A stretch of 64,000 bases of DNA from Pseudomonas sp. MUP55 (lineage in GTDB: Bacteria; Pseudomonadota; Gammaproteobacteria; Pseudomonadales; Pseudomonadaceae). Numbering within the stretch: position 1 is the first letter of the stretch; every line of letters starts with the position of its first letter. The stretch covers positions 682,001-746,000 of the forward strand of contig NZ_CP138214.1 in NCBI RefSeq assembly GCF_034043515.1. Reading direction: 5' to 3'. This document shows, piece by piece, positions 20,663 to 32,109 of this stretch. The translations under genes were made by a program, and so were the position numbers. Under the pieces are notes generated by a model. It made no database searches and was not told the origin of the DNA. It saw only the letters and a list, made by a program, of their open reading frames with translations.

Positions 20663-21931
20663 TCAGGAGCCGTAACGTTTGCTCGCCTCAATCGCCAACC
20701 CGCTGCCGATACTGCCGAAGATATTGCCTTCCACATGCCGCGCGTTCGGCAGCATCGCCGAGATGCTGTGACGCAGCGCGGGGATGCCGCTGGAACCGCC
20801 GGTGAAGAACACCGTGTCCACCTGGGCCACGCCCACCGATGCGTCATTGAGCAACTGGGTCACGCTGCCGCGTACCCGTTCCAGCAGCCCGTCGATGGCT
20901 GACTCAAACAGCGTGCGGCTCAATTCCACGCTCAATCCAGGCTCCACCCGGTCCAGCAGCACCAGGCGGCTGTCTTCGTGGGTCAGCTGGATCTTGGTTT
21001 CTTCGACTTCCATCGCCAGCCAGTGCCCGGCACGCTGTTCGATCAGTTTGAACAGGCGGTCGATGCCGCCGGTGTCTTCGATGTCATAGCGCATGCTGCC
21101 CAGGGCCAGCTGGGATTTTTGCGAGTACACCGAGTTGATGGTGTGCCAGGTGGCCAGGTTCATGTGGTGACTGGTGGGCATGTAGGCGCCGCTTTTCATG
21201 CGACTGCCGTAGCCGAACAGCGGCATCATGCCTTGCAGGCTGAGCTGTTTGTCGAAGTCGGTACCGCCGATGTGCACGCCGCCGGTGGCGAGGATGTCGC
21301 TCTGGCGGTTGTCGTTGTGGCGGCGATCCGGCGACAGGCGTACCAGGGAGAAGTCGGACGTACCGCCGCCGATGTCGACGATCAGCACCAGCTCTTCCTT
21401 CTCGATGGTCGACTCGTAGTCGAACGCGGCGGCAATCGGCTCGTACTGGAACGAGATGTCCTTGAAGCCGATCTTGCGGGCCACATCGACCAGGGTGTTT
21501 TCCGCTTCCTGGTCGGCCATCGGGTCGTCATCGACAAAAAACACCGGGCGCCCCAGCACCACTTCTTCGAACTCGCGGCCAGCGGTGGCTTCGGCACGGC
21601 TCTTGAGCTGGCCGATGAACAGCGCCAGCAGGTCGGTGAACGGCATTGCGGTGCCGAGCACGCTGGTGTCGTGCTTGATCAGCTTGGAGCCCAACAGACT
21701 CTTGAGCGAGCGCATCAAGCGGCCTTCGTAGTTTTCCAGGTATTCGTGCAGCGCCAGGCGGCCGTACACCGGGCGGCGTTCCTCGAAGTTGAAGAAAACC
21801 ACCGACGGCAGGGTGATCTTGTCGTCCTCCAGCGCGATAAGCGTCTCCTCGCCGGGGCGGATCCAGCCGACGGTGGAGTTGGACGTGCCGAAGTCGATGC
21901 CGCAGGCACGGGCTGGGGATGGGTTTTTCAT
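20663..21931 (-). CDS. yegD: Hsp70-family chaperone, YegD type
   Basis: This is a 422-residue actin/Hsp70-fold ATPase. The phosphate-1 motif is CGIDFGTSNSTVGW near the N terminus, phosphate-2 is LVLIVDIGGGTSDFSLVRL, and the adenosine motif is VFFTGGSSGIPALR. It ends after the nucleotide-binding domain and so lacks a typical DnaK substrate-binding domain, as in E. coli YegD. ATG 21931 begins six residues before the first conserved motif block; the longer frame to 22003 adds an unrelated basic stretch. It is divergent from cbpA, which encodes a J-domain protein. Its clients are unknown. Confidence 0.9.
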   Translation of the reverse strand: MKNPSPARACGIDFGTSNSTVGWIRPGEETLIALEDDKITLPSVVFFNFEERRPVYGRLALHEYLENYEGRLMRSLKSLLGSKLIKHDTSVLGTAMPFTDLLALFIGQLKSRAEATAGREFEEVVLGRPVFFVDDDPMADQEAENTLVDVARKIGFKDISFQYEPIAAAFDYESTIEKEELVLIVDIGGGTSDFSLVRLSPDRRHNDNRQSDILATGGVHIGGTDFDKQLSLQGMMPLFGYGSRMKSGAYMPTSHHMNLATWHTINSVYSQKSQLALGSMRYDIEDTGGIDRLFKLIEQRAGHWLAMEVEETKIQLTHEDSRLVLLDRVEPGLSVELSRTLFESAIDGLLERVRGSVTQLLNDASVGVAQVDTVFFTGGSSGIPALRHSISAMLPNARHVEGNIFGSIGSGLAIEASKRYGS

Positions 21932-22168
21932 GTCTATCGGGTTCCGGTCGAAAAACGGCCGCGCAGTGTATGCCAGTCGACGCCGGATGCGTAGGCCGAC
22001 CATCTGTTAAATCGTGCTTGAAAGTGCGGGATTTGCCCCCACATCTTGTGCATACGGCAAGTGCCGATAACACTTTGACGCACCCCCAGGGCGCAAGACT
22101 CAACACGTGCAAAGCAGCGCACCTTGTGTCCGGGCTGTGCGATCTCGATTAAGGATGGTGAACCACCG

Positions 22169-23107
22169 ATGGATTTCAAAGACTACTACAAGATTCTGGG
22201 TGTCGAGCCGAGCGCCGACGACAAGGAAATCAAAGCCGCCTATCGCAAGCTCGCGCGTAAATATCACCCGGACGTGAGCAAGGAAAAAGACGCCGAAGCC
22301 AAGTTCAAGGACGCGTCCGAAGCCTATGAAGCGCTCAAGAGTGCCGACAAGCGTGCCGAGTACGACGAGCTGCGCAAGTATGGCCAGCATGGCCAGCCAT
22401 TCCAGGGGCCACCGGGGTGGCAGAGCCGTGGCGGCTTTGGCGGTGGTGCGGGCACTGAGGATTTCTCGGACTTCTTCAGCTCCATCTTCGGCTCGCGCAG
22501 CGACGGATTCGGCGGCGGCCAGCGTCGCCCCGCCGGGCGCAAGGGCCAGGACGTGGAGATGCAGTTGTCGGTGTCCCTTGAGGAGACGCTGTCCACGGAG
22601 TCCAAGCAGATCAGCTTCCAGGTGCCTCAATACGACGCCTCGGGCCGGCATGTCAGCAACACCACCAAGAACCTGAACGTGAAGATCCCGGCCGGTGTGG
22701 CCGACGGTGAGCGCATTCGCCTCAAGGGCCAGGGCGCACCCGGCATTGGCGGGGGGGCCAACGGTGATCTGTACTTGATGATCAAGTTTGCGCCCCATGC
22801 CAGGTTCGAGGTGGATGGCGAAAACCTGATCATCAACCTGCCGCTCGCGCCGTGGGAATTGGCGCTGGGCGCGGAAGTCACGGTGCCTACGCTGACCGGC
22901 AAGATCAACCTCAAGGTGCCGGCCGGCAGCCAGAACGGCCAGCGCTTGCGCGCCAAGGGCCACGGGTTGCTCAACAAGGCTGGCCAGCGTGGCTACTTGT
23001 TCGTGCAACTCAAGGCAGTCATGCCCAAACAGGCCGACGACGAGACCATCGCGTTGTGGCAGGCATTGGCGAAAAAGGCCAACTTCAACCCTCGCGAAAA
23101 CTTCTAA
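22169..23107 (+). CDS. cbpA: Curved DNA-binding J-protein CbpA
   Basis: This is a 312-residue Hsp40 of the CbpA class. The N-terminal J domain (residues 5-70) has HPD at 33-35, the residues that stimulate Hsp70 ATPase. A glycine-rich linker follows (about 75-120), then two C-terminal beta domains (about 130-300). There is no zinc-finger region, which distinguishes it from DnaJ. CbpA is a DnaK co-chaperone and binds curved DNA. AAGGATGG precedes the start. The modulator gene cbpM, often next to cbpA, is not present downstream; a REP pair follows. Confidence 0.92.
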   Translation: MDFKDYYKILGVEPSADDKEIKAAYRKLARKYHPDVSKEKDAEAKFKDASEAYEALKSADKRAEYDELRKYGQHGQPFQGPPGWQSRGGFGGGAGTEDFSDFFSSIFGSRSDGFGGGQRRPAGRKGQDVEMQLSVSLEETLSTESKQISFQVPQYDASGRHVSNTTKNLNVKIPAGVADGERIRLKGQGAPGIGGGANGDLYLMIKFAPHARFEVDGENLIINLPLAPWELALGAEVTVPTLTGKINLKVPAGSQNGQRLRAKGHGLLNKAGQRGYLFVQLKAVMPKQADDETIALWQALAKKANFNPRENF

Positions 23108-23140
23108 GCGAGCCGGTGCCGGGGCTGGCTAAGCGATATT

Positions 23141-23239
23141 TGTAGGAACGCGCTTGCTCGCGAAGCACTCAAGGTCACCGCGTTTATTCAGAAAGAACGC
23201 GTTGTCTGGGCGTTTTTCGCGAGCAAGCTCGCTCCTACA
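23141..23239. repeat. Second-family REP pair (GAGCTTGCTCGC type)
   Basis: Inverted arms TGTAGGAACGCGCTTGCTCG (from 23141) and CGAGCAAGCTCGCTCCTACA (ending 23239). The spacer shares CGCGTTTATTCAG with the pair at 18666. It lies between the convergent cbpA and ureC genes. Confidence 0.88.
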
Positions 23240-23251
23240 GTGAGGCGGTTG

Positions 23252-24952
23252 TCAGAACAGGAAATATCGCTGTGCCATTGGCAGCACATCCGCTGGTTCG
23301 CACCATAGCAACACGCCGTCAGCCTTGACCTGATACGTCTGCGGGTCCACCTCGATATCCGGCAGGTAGTCGTTGTGGATCAGGTCGGTTTTCTGCACAT
23401 CACGGCACCCCTTGACCACGGCAATCTGCTTTTTCAAACCCAGCGCCTCGGGCAGGCCGGCGTCCTGCGCCGCCTGGCTGATAAAGGTCAGGCTGGTGGC
23501 ATGCAGCGAGCTGCCGAAGCTGGCGAACATCGGTCGGTAGTGCACCGGCTGCGGCGTCGGGATCGAGGCGTTGGCATCCCCCATCAGGCTTGAAGCAATC
23601 GCCCCACCTTTGAGGATCAGCGTCGGCTTGATCCCGAAGAACGCCGGGCGCCACAACACAAGATCCGCCCATTTGCCGACTTCGATGGAACCGACGATGT
23701 GGCTGATGCCATGGGTGATCGCCGGGTTGATGGTGTACTTGGCGATATAGCGCTTGGCGCGGAAGTTATCGTTGCCCGCGCCGTCACCCGGCAGCGGGCC
23801 GCGCTGTTTTTTCATCTTGTCGGCGGTCTGCCAGGTGCGCGTGATCACCTCGCCGACGCGGCCCATGGCCTGGCTGTCGGAGCTGATCATCGAGAACGCG
23901 CCGAGGTCGTGGAGGATGTCTTCGGCGGCGATGGTTTCGCGGCGAATGCGGCTTTCGGCGAAGGCCACGTCTTCGGCAATGCTCGGGTCCAGGTGATGGC
24001 AGACCATCAGCATGTCCAGGTGTTCGTCGATGGTATTGCGGGTGAAGGGCCGCGTCGGGTTGGTGGAGCTGGGCAGCACGTTAGGAAAACCGCAGGCCTT
24101 GATGATGTCCGGTGCATGGCCGCCACCGGCGCCTTCGGTGTGGTAGGTGTGAATGGTGCGGCCCTTGAGCGCGGCGAGGGTGGTTTCGACGAAGCCGGAT
24201 TCGTTGAGGGTGTCGCTGTGGATCGCCACCTGCACGTCGTATTCGTCGGCGACGCTCAGGCAGTTATCGATGCTGGCGGGCGTGGTGCCCCAGTCTTCGT
24301 GCAGCTTCAAACCGATGGCGCCGGCCTTGACCTGCTCCACCAACGGCTGCGGCAAGCTGGCGTTGCCCTTGCCGGTAAAGCCAATGTTCATCGGGAACGA
24401 ATCGGTGGCCTGCAGCATGCGCGCCAGGTGCCACGGGCCTGACGTGCAGGTGGTGGCGTTGGTGCCGGTGGCCGGGCCGGTGCCGCCGCCAATCATGGTG
24501 GTGACGCCGCTGGTCAGCGCCTCCTCGATCTGCTGCGGGCAGATGAAATGCACATGGGAGTCGATGCCGCCGGCGGTGAGGATCATGCCTTCACCGGCGA
24601 TCACTTCGGTGCTGGCGCCGATGGCCATGGTCACGCCGGGCTGGATGTCGGGGTTGCCGGCTTTGCCGATGGCGTGGATGCGGCCGTTCTTCAGGCCGAC
24701 ATCGGCCTTGACGATGCCCCAGTGGTCGATGATCAGCGCGTTGGTGATCAGGGTGTCGACCACTTCATGGGCGAGCAACTGGCTCTGGCCCTGGCCGTCA
24801 CGGATCACCTTGCCGCCACCGAATTTGACTTCTTCGCCATAGACGGTGAAGTCCTTTTCGACTTCGACGAACAGCTCGGTGTCGGCCAGGCGCACCTTGT
24901 CGCCAACGGTGGGGCCGTACATGTCGGCGTAGGCTTGGCGGGTGATTTTCAT
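23252..24952 (-). CDS. ureC: Urease alpha subunit UreC
   Basis: UreC is the catalytic subunit that hydrolyses urea to ammonia and carbamate. At 566 residues it has the family length. The HxH nickel ligands sit in [13 protein letters not shown] and the carbamylated lysine in [11 protein letters not shown]. Further ligand and catalytic histidines are in [25 protein letters not shown] and the flap segment MVCHHLDP, and the last aspartate ligand is in [14 protein letters not shown]. All key residues are present, so it should be active once loaded with nickel. It is the final gene of the urt-ure series. A REP pair lies between ureB and ureC. Confidence 0.98.
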   Translation of the reverse strand: MKITRQAYADMYGPTVGDKVRLADTELFVEVEKDFTVYGEEVKFGGGKVIRDGQGQSQLLAHEVVDTLITNALIIDHWGIVKADVGLKNGRIHAIGKAGNPDIQPGVTMAIGASTEVIAGEGMILTAGGIDSHVHFICPQQIEEALTSGVTTMIGGGTGPATGTNATTCTSGPWHLARMLQATDSFPMNIGFTGKGNASLPQPLVEQVKAGAIGLKLHEDWGTTPASIDNCLSVADEYDVQVAIHSDTLNESGFVETTLAALKGRTIHTYHTEGAGGGHAPDIIKACGFPNVLPSSTNPTRPFTRNTIDEHLDMLMVCHHLDPSIAEDVAFAESRIRRETIAAEDILHDLGAFSMISSDSQAMGRVGEVITRTWQTADKMKKQRGPLPGDGAGNDNFRAKRYIAKYTINPAITHGISHIVGSIEVGKWADLVLWRPAFFGIKPTLILKGGAIASSLMGDANASIPTPQPVHYRPMFASFGSSLHATSLTFISQAAQDAGLPEALGLKKQIAVVKGCRDVQKTDLIHNDYLPDIEVDPQTYQVKADGVLLWCEPADVLPMAQRYFLF

Positions 24953-24990
24953 GTGTGTGCACCTGATAAATATGTGTTGAATGTGAGACC

Positions 24991-25064
24991 GCTATCGGGG
25001 GCAAGCCCCCTCCCACATTTGGCCGTGTTCACAGATCAAAGGTGGGAGGGGGCTTGCCCCCGAT
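24991..25064. repeat. REP pair (ATCGGGGG arms outermost)
   Basis: Inverted REP copies inside the urease operon, between ureB and ureC, with CCCACA ends inward and a GTGTTCACAGATCAA spacer. Confidence 0.88.
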
Positions 25065-25070
25065 GAGGCC

Positions 25071-26424
<1,354 letters not shown>

Positions 26425-26433
26425 GGCCGTGCC

Positions 26434-26736
26434 TCAAGCGATGGGCTGGTGGACGGTGACCAGCTTGGTGCCGTCCGGGAAGGTGGCTTCCACCTGGATA
26501 TCCGGGATCATTTCCGGGATGCCTTCCATCACTTGTTCACGGTTGAGCAGGGTGGTGCCGTAGTGCATCAGGTCAGCCACGGTACGACCATCGCGGGCGC
26601 CTTCCATCAGCGCGGCGGAAATATAGGCGATGGTCTCCGGGTAGTTGAGCTTCACACCCCGCGCCAGGCGGCGTTCAGCCACCAGGCCTGCGGTGAAGAT
26701 CAGCAGTTTGTCTTTTTCCCGTGGGGTCAGGTCCAT
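26434..26736 (-). CDS. ureA: Urease gamma subunit UreA
   Basis: This is the 100-residue structural gamma subunit of urease. It starts [20 protein letters not shown] and contains [20 protein letters not shown] and the C-terminal [18 protein letters not shown], all diagnostic. It is the first structural gene after ureD, from which it is separated by a REP pair, and is followed by two acetyltransferase genes before ureB. Confidence 0.98.
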   Translation of the reverse strand: MDLTPREKDKLLIFTAGLVAERRLARGVKLNYPETIAYISAALMEGARDGRTVADLMHYGTTLLNREQVMEGIPEMIPDIQVEATFPDGTKLVTVHQPIA

Positions 26737-26783
26737 GGTTCAGTCCGTCTTGAAATACATTCGTTAATACAATGAAGGTCAAA

Positions 26784-26872
26784 TGTGGGAGGGGGCTTGC
26801 CCCCGATAGCTGAGTGTCAGGCAATGCATCTGTCACTGAACCACCGCCATCGGGGGCAAGCCCCCTCCCACA
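26784..26872. repeat. REP pair (TGTGGGAGG arms outermost)
   Basis: Inverted REP copies between ureD and ureA inside the operon; the spacer contains GCTGAGTGTCAG as in several other TGTGGG-outermost pairs. Confidence 0.9.
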
Positions 26873-26881
26873 GTTTGATCT

Positions 26882-27721
26882 TCATGTGTTCCAGATTCTC
26901 GGTGTGACCGCTTCGCGCTCAAGGACTGCCGGGCGGAGCAATTTCCATAAATCAATCAACCACCCCCGCGCCTGCAGCGCTTCACTGGCCAGGCAGCGTG
27001 CGACGAGCAAACCGGGCAGTTGGGTCAAGTCACCGCGCACCGCGTGGGGCAGTGAGCGACAGCGTTCCAGCAGTTGAGCATCAATTTCACCGGTCGCCAG
27101 CAAAGTGGCAAACACCGGTTGTCCATCCAGCCCGATGGGCGAATCCAGCAGCCCATCGCCGCCCACAATGCGCTGGCGTTCGTGCCAGAGCAACTGGCCG
27201 TCGCGACGGATATCCAGTCGGGATTGAAAGTGGCCGAGGTCGAAGCGCTCGTCACTGGCCGGGCGCCCGAGGGCGACCACGTCCCAGTAGAACAACCGCG
27301 CGTCGCCGTGCAGTTCGATGCGGGTGGTCAGTTCGGCCTGGGCGGCGCTGAACACAATGGTTTCCTGGGGCAGCCACTCCAGCGTCGCACCGGCTTGCAC
27401 GGTCAGTTCAAGCTGCTGGAAGGCAGGGCCGCTGGCGCGGTACCACTTGGCCGCGCCGGGGCTGGTCAATTGGGCCCAGGCACCCTCGGCTACCTGCGCG
27501 CTGATGTCGAGGCGATCGCCGCCGGCAATGCCGCCGGGCGGGTGCACGATGATGTGCTGGCACACCTCGGGGCCTTCGGCGTACAGGTGTTTTTGCACGC
27601 GCAGCGGGCCGAGGTGGCGGCGCAGCACCGGGCGTGTGGTATCACCGAAACGCGCGTAGCCGAGTTCCAGCTTGGCGTGCCAGCTGGGGGTGAACAGGGC
27701 AGGGGTAACGGGCAGGTTCAT
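26882..27721 (-). CDS. ureD: Urease accessory protein UreD
   Basis: UreD (also called UreH) is the scaffold that binds apo-urease and passes nickel from UreG. At 279 residues it has the usual length. Typical segments are [48 protein letters not shown] and [14 protein letters not shown]. It lies 31 bases after urtE, linking the urea transporter genes to urease in one series. Confidence 0.96.
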   Translation of the reverse strand: MNLPVTPALFTPSWHAKLELGYARFGDTTRPVLRRHLGPLRVQKHLYAEGPEVCQHIIVHPPGGIAGGDRLDISAQVAEGAWAQLTSPGAAKWYRASGPAFQQLELTVQAGATLEWLPQETIVFSAAQAELTTRIELHGDARLFYWDVVALGRPASDERFDLGHFQSRLDIRRDGQLLWHERQRIVGGDGLLDSPIGLDGQPVFATLLATGEIDAQLLERCRSLPHAVRGDLTQLPGLLVARCLASEALQARGWLIDLWKLLRPAVLEREAVTPRIWNT

Positions 27722-27752
27722 GTTTTTTTGCTTATCGTTAGGACGCTACAGG

Positions 27753-28451
27753 TTAGATGGTTACCAGGCCGCGCACACCTTCGCTTTCCATATTTTCGCC
27801 TCGGCCCTGCTGCACGATTTCGCCCCGGGACATCACCAGGTACTGGTCGGCCAGTTCCGCGGCGAAGTCGTAGAACTGCTCCACCAGCAGGATTGCCATA
27901 TCGCCGCGTGCCGCGAGTTTCTTGATCACAGCGCCGATTTCCTTGATCACCGACGGCTGGATGCCTTCGGTGGGTTCATCGAGAATCAACAGTCGCGGGC
28001 GGCTCGCCAGGGCGCGGCCGATGGCCAACTGTTGCTGCTGGCCGCCGGACAAATCGCCGCCGCGCCGGTGTTTCATCTGCAGCAGCACCGGAAACAGTTC
28101 GTAGATAAAGGCGGGCACTTCCTTGGCTTCGGAGCCTGGGAAACGCGAAAGGCCCATCAGCAGGTTTTCTTCCACCGTCAGCCGTCCGAAAATTTCCCGG
28201 CCCTGGGGCACGTAGGCGATGCCTGCATGCACGCGCTGGTGCGGCTTGAAGCCGGTGATCGGCTTGCCCTCCCAATTCACCGCGCCTTCCTTGGCCGGCA
28301 GCAGGCCCATCAGGCACTTGAGCAGGGTGGTCTTGCCCACGCCGTTACGCCCGAGCAGGCAGGTGACTTCGCCGATCTTCACGTCAAACGACAGCCCGCG
28401 CAGGATGTGGCTACCGCCGTAATATTGGTGAAGGTGTTGGACTTGTAGCAT
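27753..28451 (-). CDS. urtE: Urea ABC transporter ATP-binding protein UrtE
   Basis: This is a 232-residue ATPase of the urea importer. It has Walker A GRNGVGKTT, the segment AYVPQGREIFGRLTVEENL, signature LSGGQQQQLAIGRAL, Walker B LLILDEPTEGIQPSVIKEIG and switch region ILLVEQFYDFA. The EGIQPSVI segment is characteristic of UrtE as opposed to LivF. It pairs with UrtD. A third-family REP pair separates it from urtD. Confidence 0.95.
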   Translation of the reverse strand: MLQVQHLHQYYGGSHILRGLSFDVKIGEVTCLLGRNGVGKTTLLKCLMGLLPAKEGAVNWEGKPITGFKPHQRVHAGIAYVPQGREIFGRLTVEENLLMGLSRFPGSEAKEVPAFIYELFPVLLQMKHRRGGDLSGGQQQQLAIGRALASRPRLLILDEPTEGIQPSVIKEIGAVIKKLAARGDMAILLVEQFYDFAAELADQYLVMSRGEIVQQGRGENMESEGVRGLVTI

Positions 28452-28469
28452 TGGAACTCCGTTAGTTGG

Positions 28470-28563
28470 GCTTCAAGTGGCAAGCTTCAAGCTGCAAGTA
28501 AGAGCGGGCGGGTGCCTGGCTTTGCTTCAAAACTTGCCGCTTGAAGCTTGTGGCTCGAAGCTG
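28470..28563. repeat. Third-family repeat pair (GCTTCAAGCTGCAAG type)
   Basis: Inverted segments around CAAGCTTCAAGCTGCAAG and CTTGCCGCTTGAAGCTTG between urtD and urtE. A diverged copy of the same family lies between purD and purH at 52457. Confidence 0.75.
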
Positions 28564-28572
28564 GCCGATGTA

Positions 28573-29406
28573 TCACCGTCCTAAATACACTTCTATAACG
28601 CGCTCATCGGCCTGCACCTGCTCCAGCGACCCTTCCGCCAGCACGCTGCCTTGATGCAACACGGTGACGTGGTCGGCAATCGAGCCGACAAAGCCCATGT
28701 CATGCTCCACCACCATCAGCGAATGCTTGCCCGCCAGGCCCTTGAACAGTTCGGCGGTGAATTCGGTTTCGGCGTCGGTCATGCCGGCCACCGGTTCGTC
28801 CAGCAGCAACAGTTGTGGGTCCTGCATCAACAGCATGCCGATTTCCAGAAACTGCTTCTGGCCGTGGGACAGCAACCCGGCCGGGCGCTGTACCGAGGCG
28901 CTGAGGCGGATGGTGTTCAGCACCTCGTCGATGCGGTCTTTCTGCTCGCCGCTCAAGCGCGCCCGCAGGCTGGCCCATACGGACTTGTCGGTTTTCTGCG
29001 CCAGCTCAAGGTTTTCGAACACGCTGAGGGCTTCGAACACCGTGGGTTTCTGGAACTTGCGGCCAATGCCGGCCTGGGCGATCTGCACTTCGCTCATGCC
29101 GGTCAAGTCCAGCGTCTCGCCGAACCAGGCCTTGCCATGGCTGGGCCGGGTCTTGCCGGTGATCACGTCCATCAAGGTGGTCTTGCCCGCGCCATTGGGG
29201 CCGATGATGCAGCGCAGTTCGCCAACGCCGATGTAGAGGTTGAGGTCGTTCAACGCCTTGAAACCATCGAAGCTGACGCTGATGTCCTCCAGGGTCAGAA
29301 TGGTGCCGTGGCGAGTGTTCAGGCCTTTGCCCGCGGCCTGGCCGATACCGATGGCCTCGCGACCGCTGCCCGCGTCGAAAACAGGTTCAAGCATGACGTT
29401 CCTCAT
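28573..29406 (-). CDS. urtD: Urea ABC transporter ATP-binding protein UrtD
   Basis: This is a 277-residue ATPase of the urea importer. It has Walker A GPNGAGKTT, the segment IGRKFQKPTVFEALSVFENL, signature LSHGQKQFLEIGMLLM, Walker B LLLLDEPVAGMTDAET and switch region MVVEHDMGFVGSIAD. The ATG at 29406 overlaps the urtC stop (ATGA). A second ATG at 29394 has a better-placed GAGGA, so the product may begin four residues later. The 30 extra N-terminal residues before the ATPase fold are common in UrtD. Confidence 0.95.
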   Translation of the reverse strand: MRNVMLEPVFDAGSGREAIGIGQAAGKGLNTRHGTILTLEDISVSFDGFKALNDLNLYIGVGELRCIIGPNGAGKTTLMDVITGKTRPSHGKAWFGETLDLTGMSEVQIAQAGIGRKFQKPTVFEALSVFENLELAQKTDKSVWASLRARLSGEQKDRIDEVLNTIRLSASVQRPAGLLSHGQKQFLEIGMLLMQDPQLLLLDEPVAGMTDAETEFTAELFKGLAGKHSLMVVEHDMGFVGSIADHVTVLHQGSVLAEGSLEQVQADERVIEVYLGR

Positions 29407-30470
29407 TTCTTAAGCAGCCCGATAACGCCCTTGGGCAGGTACAGGGTGACGATGATGAACAGCGCCCCGAGGAAGAACAGCCAGTATTCCGGGAAGGCCA
29501 CGGTGAACCAGCTCTTCATGCCATTGACCACCCCGGCGCCGAGCAACGGGCCGATCAAGGTGCCACGCCCGCCCAGGGCCACCCAGACGGCGGCTTCGAT
29601 GGAGTTGGTCGGGGACATTTCGCTGGGGTTGATGATGCCCACCTGCGGCACATACAACGCCCCCGCCAAGCCGCACAGCACCGCGCTCAACACCCACACG
29701 AACAGCTTGAAGCCACGCGGGTCGTAGCCGCAGAACATCAGGCGGTTTTCCGCATCCCGCAGGGCGGTGAGCACACGCCCGAATTTGCTGCGGGCCAGGC
29801 GCCAGCCGATGTACAGGCTCGCCACCAGCAACAGCACCGTGGCCACGAACAGCACCGCCCGGGTGCCCGGCTCGGTGATGCCAAAGCCCAGGATGCTGCG
29901 AAAGTTGGTGAAGCCGTTATTGCCGCCAAACCCGGTCTCGTTGCGAAAGAACAGCAGCATGCCGGCGAAAGTCAGGGCCTGGGTCATGATCGAGAAATAC
30001 ACGCCTTTGATCCGCGAGCGGAAGGCGAAGAAACCGAACACCAGGGCCAGCAGCCCCGGCGCCAGCACCACCAGGCACAGCGCCCACCAGAAGTGTTGGG
30101 TGCCCGCCCAGTACCAGGGCAATTCGGTCCACGACAGGAACGTCATGAACGCCGGCAACGCATCGCCGGAGGCCTGGCGCATCAGGTACATGCCCATCGC
30201 GTAACCGCCCAGGGCGAAGAACAGCCCGTGGCCCAGGGACAGCATCCCGGCGTAGCCCCACACCAGGTCGAGCGCCAGGGCGACAATGGCATAGCAGAGG
30301 ATCTTGCCGACCAGTGTCAAGGTATAGGCCGATATGTGAAACACATTTTCCGCCGGCAACAGCGACAGCAACGGCAGCGCCAGCAGCACCACAAGCAGGA
30401 GCGCGCCGACGGCAATCGTCACCTTGGGGCCGGCTTTCTGCGTGGCCGTAAGCATCAATGGCTGGTTCAT
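29403..30470 (-). CDS. urtC: Urea ABC transporter permease UrtC
   Basis: This is a 355-residue inner-membrane permease of the urea importer and the LivM-like partner of UrtB. It shows about ten hydrophobic segments, with ALDLVWGYAGMLSLGHGLFF and the SRIKGVYFSIMTQALTF segment, and ends with ALFIIVTLYLPKGVIGLLKK. The start codon overlaps the urtB stop by one base (TGATG) and the stop overlaps urtD, so urtBCD are translationally linked. Confidence 0.95.
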   Translation of the reverse strand: MNQPLMLTATQKAGPKVTIAVGALLLVVLLALPLLSLLPAENVFHISAYTLTLVGKILCYAIVALALDLVWGYAGMLSLGHGLFFALGGYAMGMYLMRQASGDALPAFMTFLSWTELPWYWAGTQHFWWALCLVVLAPGLLALVFGFFAFRSRIKGVYFSIMTQALTFAGMLLFFRNETGFGGNNGFTNFRSILGFGITEPGTRAVLFVATVLLLVASLYIGWRLARSKFGRVLTALRDAENRLMFCGYDPRGFKLFVWVLSAVLCGLAGALYVPQVGIINPSEMSPTNSIEAAVWVALGGRGTLIGPLLGAGVVNGMKSWFTVAFPEYWLFFLGALFIIVTLYLPKGVIGLLKK

Positions 30471-31972
30471 CAGTCGATCACCCGTCCTTTCAGTGCGAAG
30501 AGTCCTTGCGGGCGTTTCTGGATAAACAGAATGATCAGCGCGAGGATCAGGATCTTGCCGAGCACGGCGCCGATCTGCGGTTCGAGAATCTTGTTGGCGA
30601 TACCCAGGCCGAAGGCCGCCGTGACGCTGCCGGCGAGCTGGCCCACACCGCCCAGCACCACCACCAGGAACGAGTCGATGATGTAGCTCTGGCCCAGGTC
30701 CGGGCCGACGTTGCCGATCTGGCTCAGGGCGACGCCGCCCAGCCCGGCGATGCCCGAACCCAGGCCAAAGGCGAGCATGTCCACCCGCCCGGTGGGCACA
30801 CCGCAGCAGGCGGCCATGTTGCGGTTCTGCGTGACGGCGCGCACGTTCAGGCCCAGGCGCGTCTTGTTCAGCAGCAGCCAGGTCAGCACCACCACGAACA
30901 GCGCAAAGGCGATGATCACGATGCGGTTGTACGGCAGCACCAGGTTAGGCAATACCTGAATGCCCCCGGAGAGCCAGGCGGGGTTGGACACTTCGACGTT
31001 CTGCGCACCAAACACCAACCGCACCAGCTGGATCAGCATCAGGCTGATGCCCCAGGTGGCAAGCAGGGTTTCCAGCGGGCGGCCATACAGGTGACGAATC
31101 ACCGTACGCTCCAGCGCCATGCCGATGGCGGCCGTGACAAAGAACGCCACCGGCAGCGCGATCAGCGGGTAGAACTCAATCGCCTGAGGCACGTAGCGCT
31201 GCATCAGCATTTGCACCATGTAGGTGGAGTAAGCGCCGAGCATCAGCATCTCGCCATGGGCCATATTGATCACGCCCAGCAGGCCGAAGGTGATGGCCAG
31301 GCCCAGGGCAGCGAGTAATAGAATCGAACCCAGCGACATGCCACTGAACGCCTGGCCGAGTATTTCGCCGACCATCAACTTGCGTTTGACCTGGGCCAGG
31401 CTGGTTTCGGCGGCGGTGTGCACGGTGGCATCGGGTTCGACGCCGGGCGCAAGCAAGGTTTCCAGGCGGGTGCGGGCCAGCGGGTCGCCGGTGTTGCCGA
31501 GCAGGCGCACGGCGGCGAGGCGCACCACCGGGTCGGTATCGACCAGTTGCAGATTGGCCAGGGCCAGGCTGAGGGCGCTGTGCACATCCTCGTCGGTCTC
31601 GGCGGCGACCTGCTGGTCGAGGAATTTCAGTTGGGCCGGCACTGCCGTTTTTTGCAGGGTGCGCGCGGCATCAAGGCGCACCTTGGGGTCAGCCGCGAGC
31701 AACTGCTGGCTGGCCTGCACATTGTCGATCAGACCGCGCAGACGGTTGTTCAGGCGCAGGGTCTTGGTTTCGCCGTTGAGCGTGAGCTGGCCTTGTTGCA
31801 GCGCGTCCACTAGTTCGATACGCGCAGGATCTGGCTGGCCGGCCCAGTCCTGGAGGAGCTTGGCTTGCTGCGCCGGGTTGGCGTTGATGAAGTCTTCGGC
31901 ATCGCTGGCGTGTGCGCCCAAAGGCAGCAATAGCAGGGCTGTAAGGATGAAACGGTGCAGGGCAGTGGGCAT
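30470..31972 (-). CDS. urtB: Urea ABC transporter permease UrtB
   Basis: This is a 500-residue LivH-like permease of the urea importer with a long N-terminal extension. A signal peptide covers residues 1-22 (FILTALLLLPLGAHA). A periplasmic region of about 190 residues follows, with alpha-helical, HEAT-like character (VRLAAVRLLGNTGDPLARTR). The membrane domain starts near residue 205 (FSGMSLGSILLLAALGLAIT) and contains GVINMAHGEMLMLGAYSTYM. The extension is normal for UrtB in proteobacteria. A REP pair separates it from urtA. Confidence 0.95.
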   Translation of the reverse strand: MPTALHRFILTALLLLPLGAHASDAEDFINANPAQQAKLLQDWAGQPDPARIELVDALQQGQLTLNGETKTLRLNNRLRGLIDNVQASQQLLAADPKVRLDAARTLQKTAVPAQLKFLDQQVAAETDEDVHSALSLALANLQLVDTDPVVRLAAVRLLGNTGDPLARTRLETLLAPGVEPDATVHTAAETSLAQVKRKLMVGEILGQAFSGMSLGSILLLAALGLAITFGLLGVINMAHGEMLMLGAYSTYMVQMLMQRYVPQAIEFYPLIALPVAFFVTAAIGMALERTVIRHLYGRPLETLLATWGISLMLIQLVRLVFGAQNVEVSNPAWLSGGIQVLPNLVLPYNRIVIIAFALFVVVLTWLLLNKTRLGLNVRAVTQNRNMAACCGVPTGRVDMLAFGLGSGIAGLGGVALSQIGNVGPDLGQSYIIDSFLVVVLGGVGQLAGSVTAAFGLGIANKILEPQIGAVLGKILILALIILFIQKRPQGLFALKGRVID

Positions 31973-32001
31973 ACAAATTGTCCTGAGCGTACGCGGTCAA
32001 T

Positions 32002-32091
32002 TGTGGGAGGGGGCTTGCCCCCGATTGCGGTGTATCAGTGGGCACATTCGGTGCCTGACACTCAGCTATCGGGAGCAAGCCCCCTCCCACA
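32002..32091. repeat. REP pair (TGTGGGAGG arms outermost)
   Basis: Inverted REP copies between urtA and urtB. The position after the binding-protein gene could give urtA mRNA a protected 3' end, as at livJ-livH. Confidence 0.9.
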
Positions 32092-32109
32092 TTTGGCCTG
32101 TGGTGGGGC

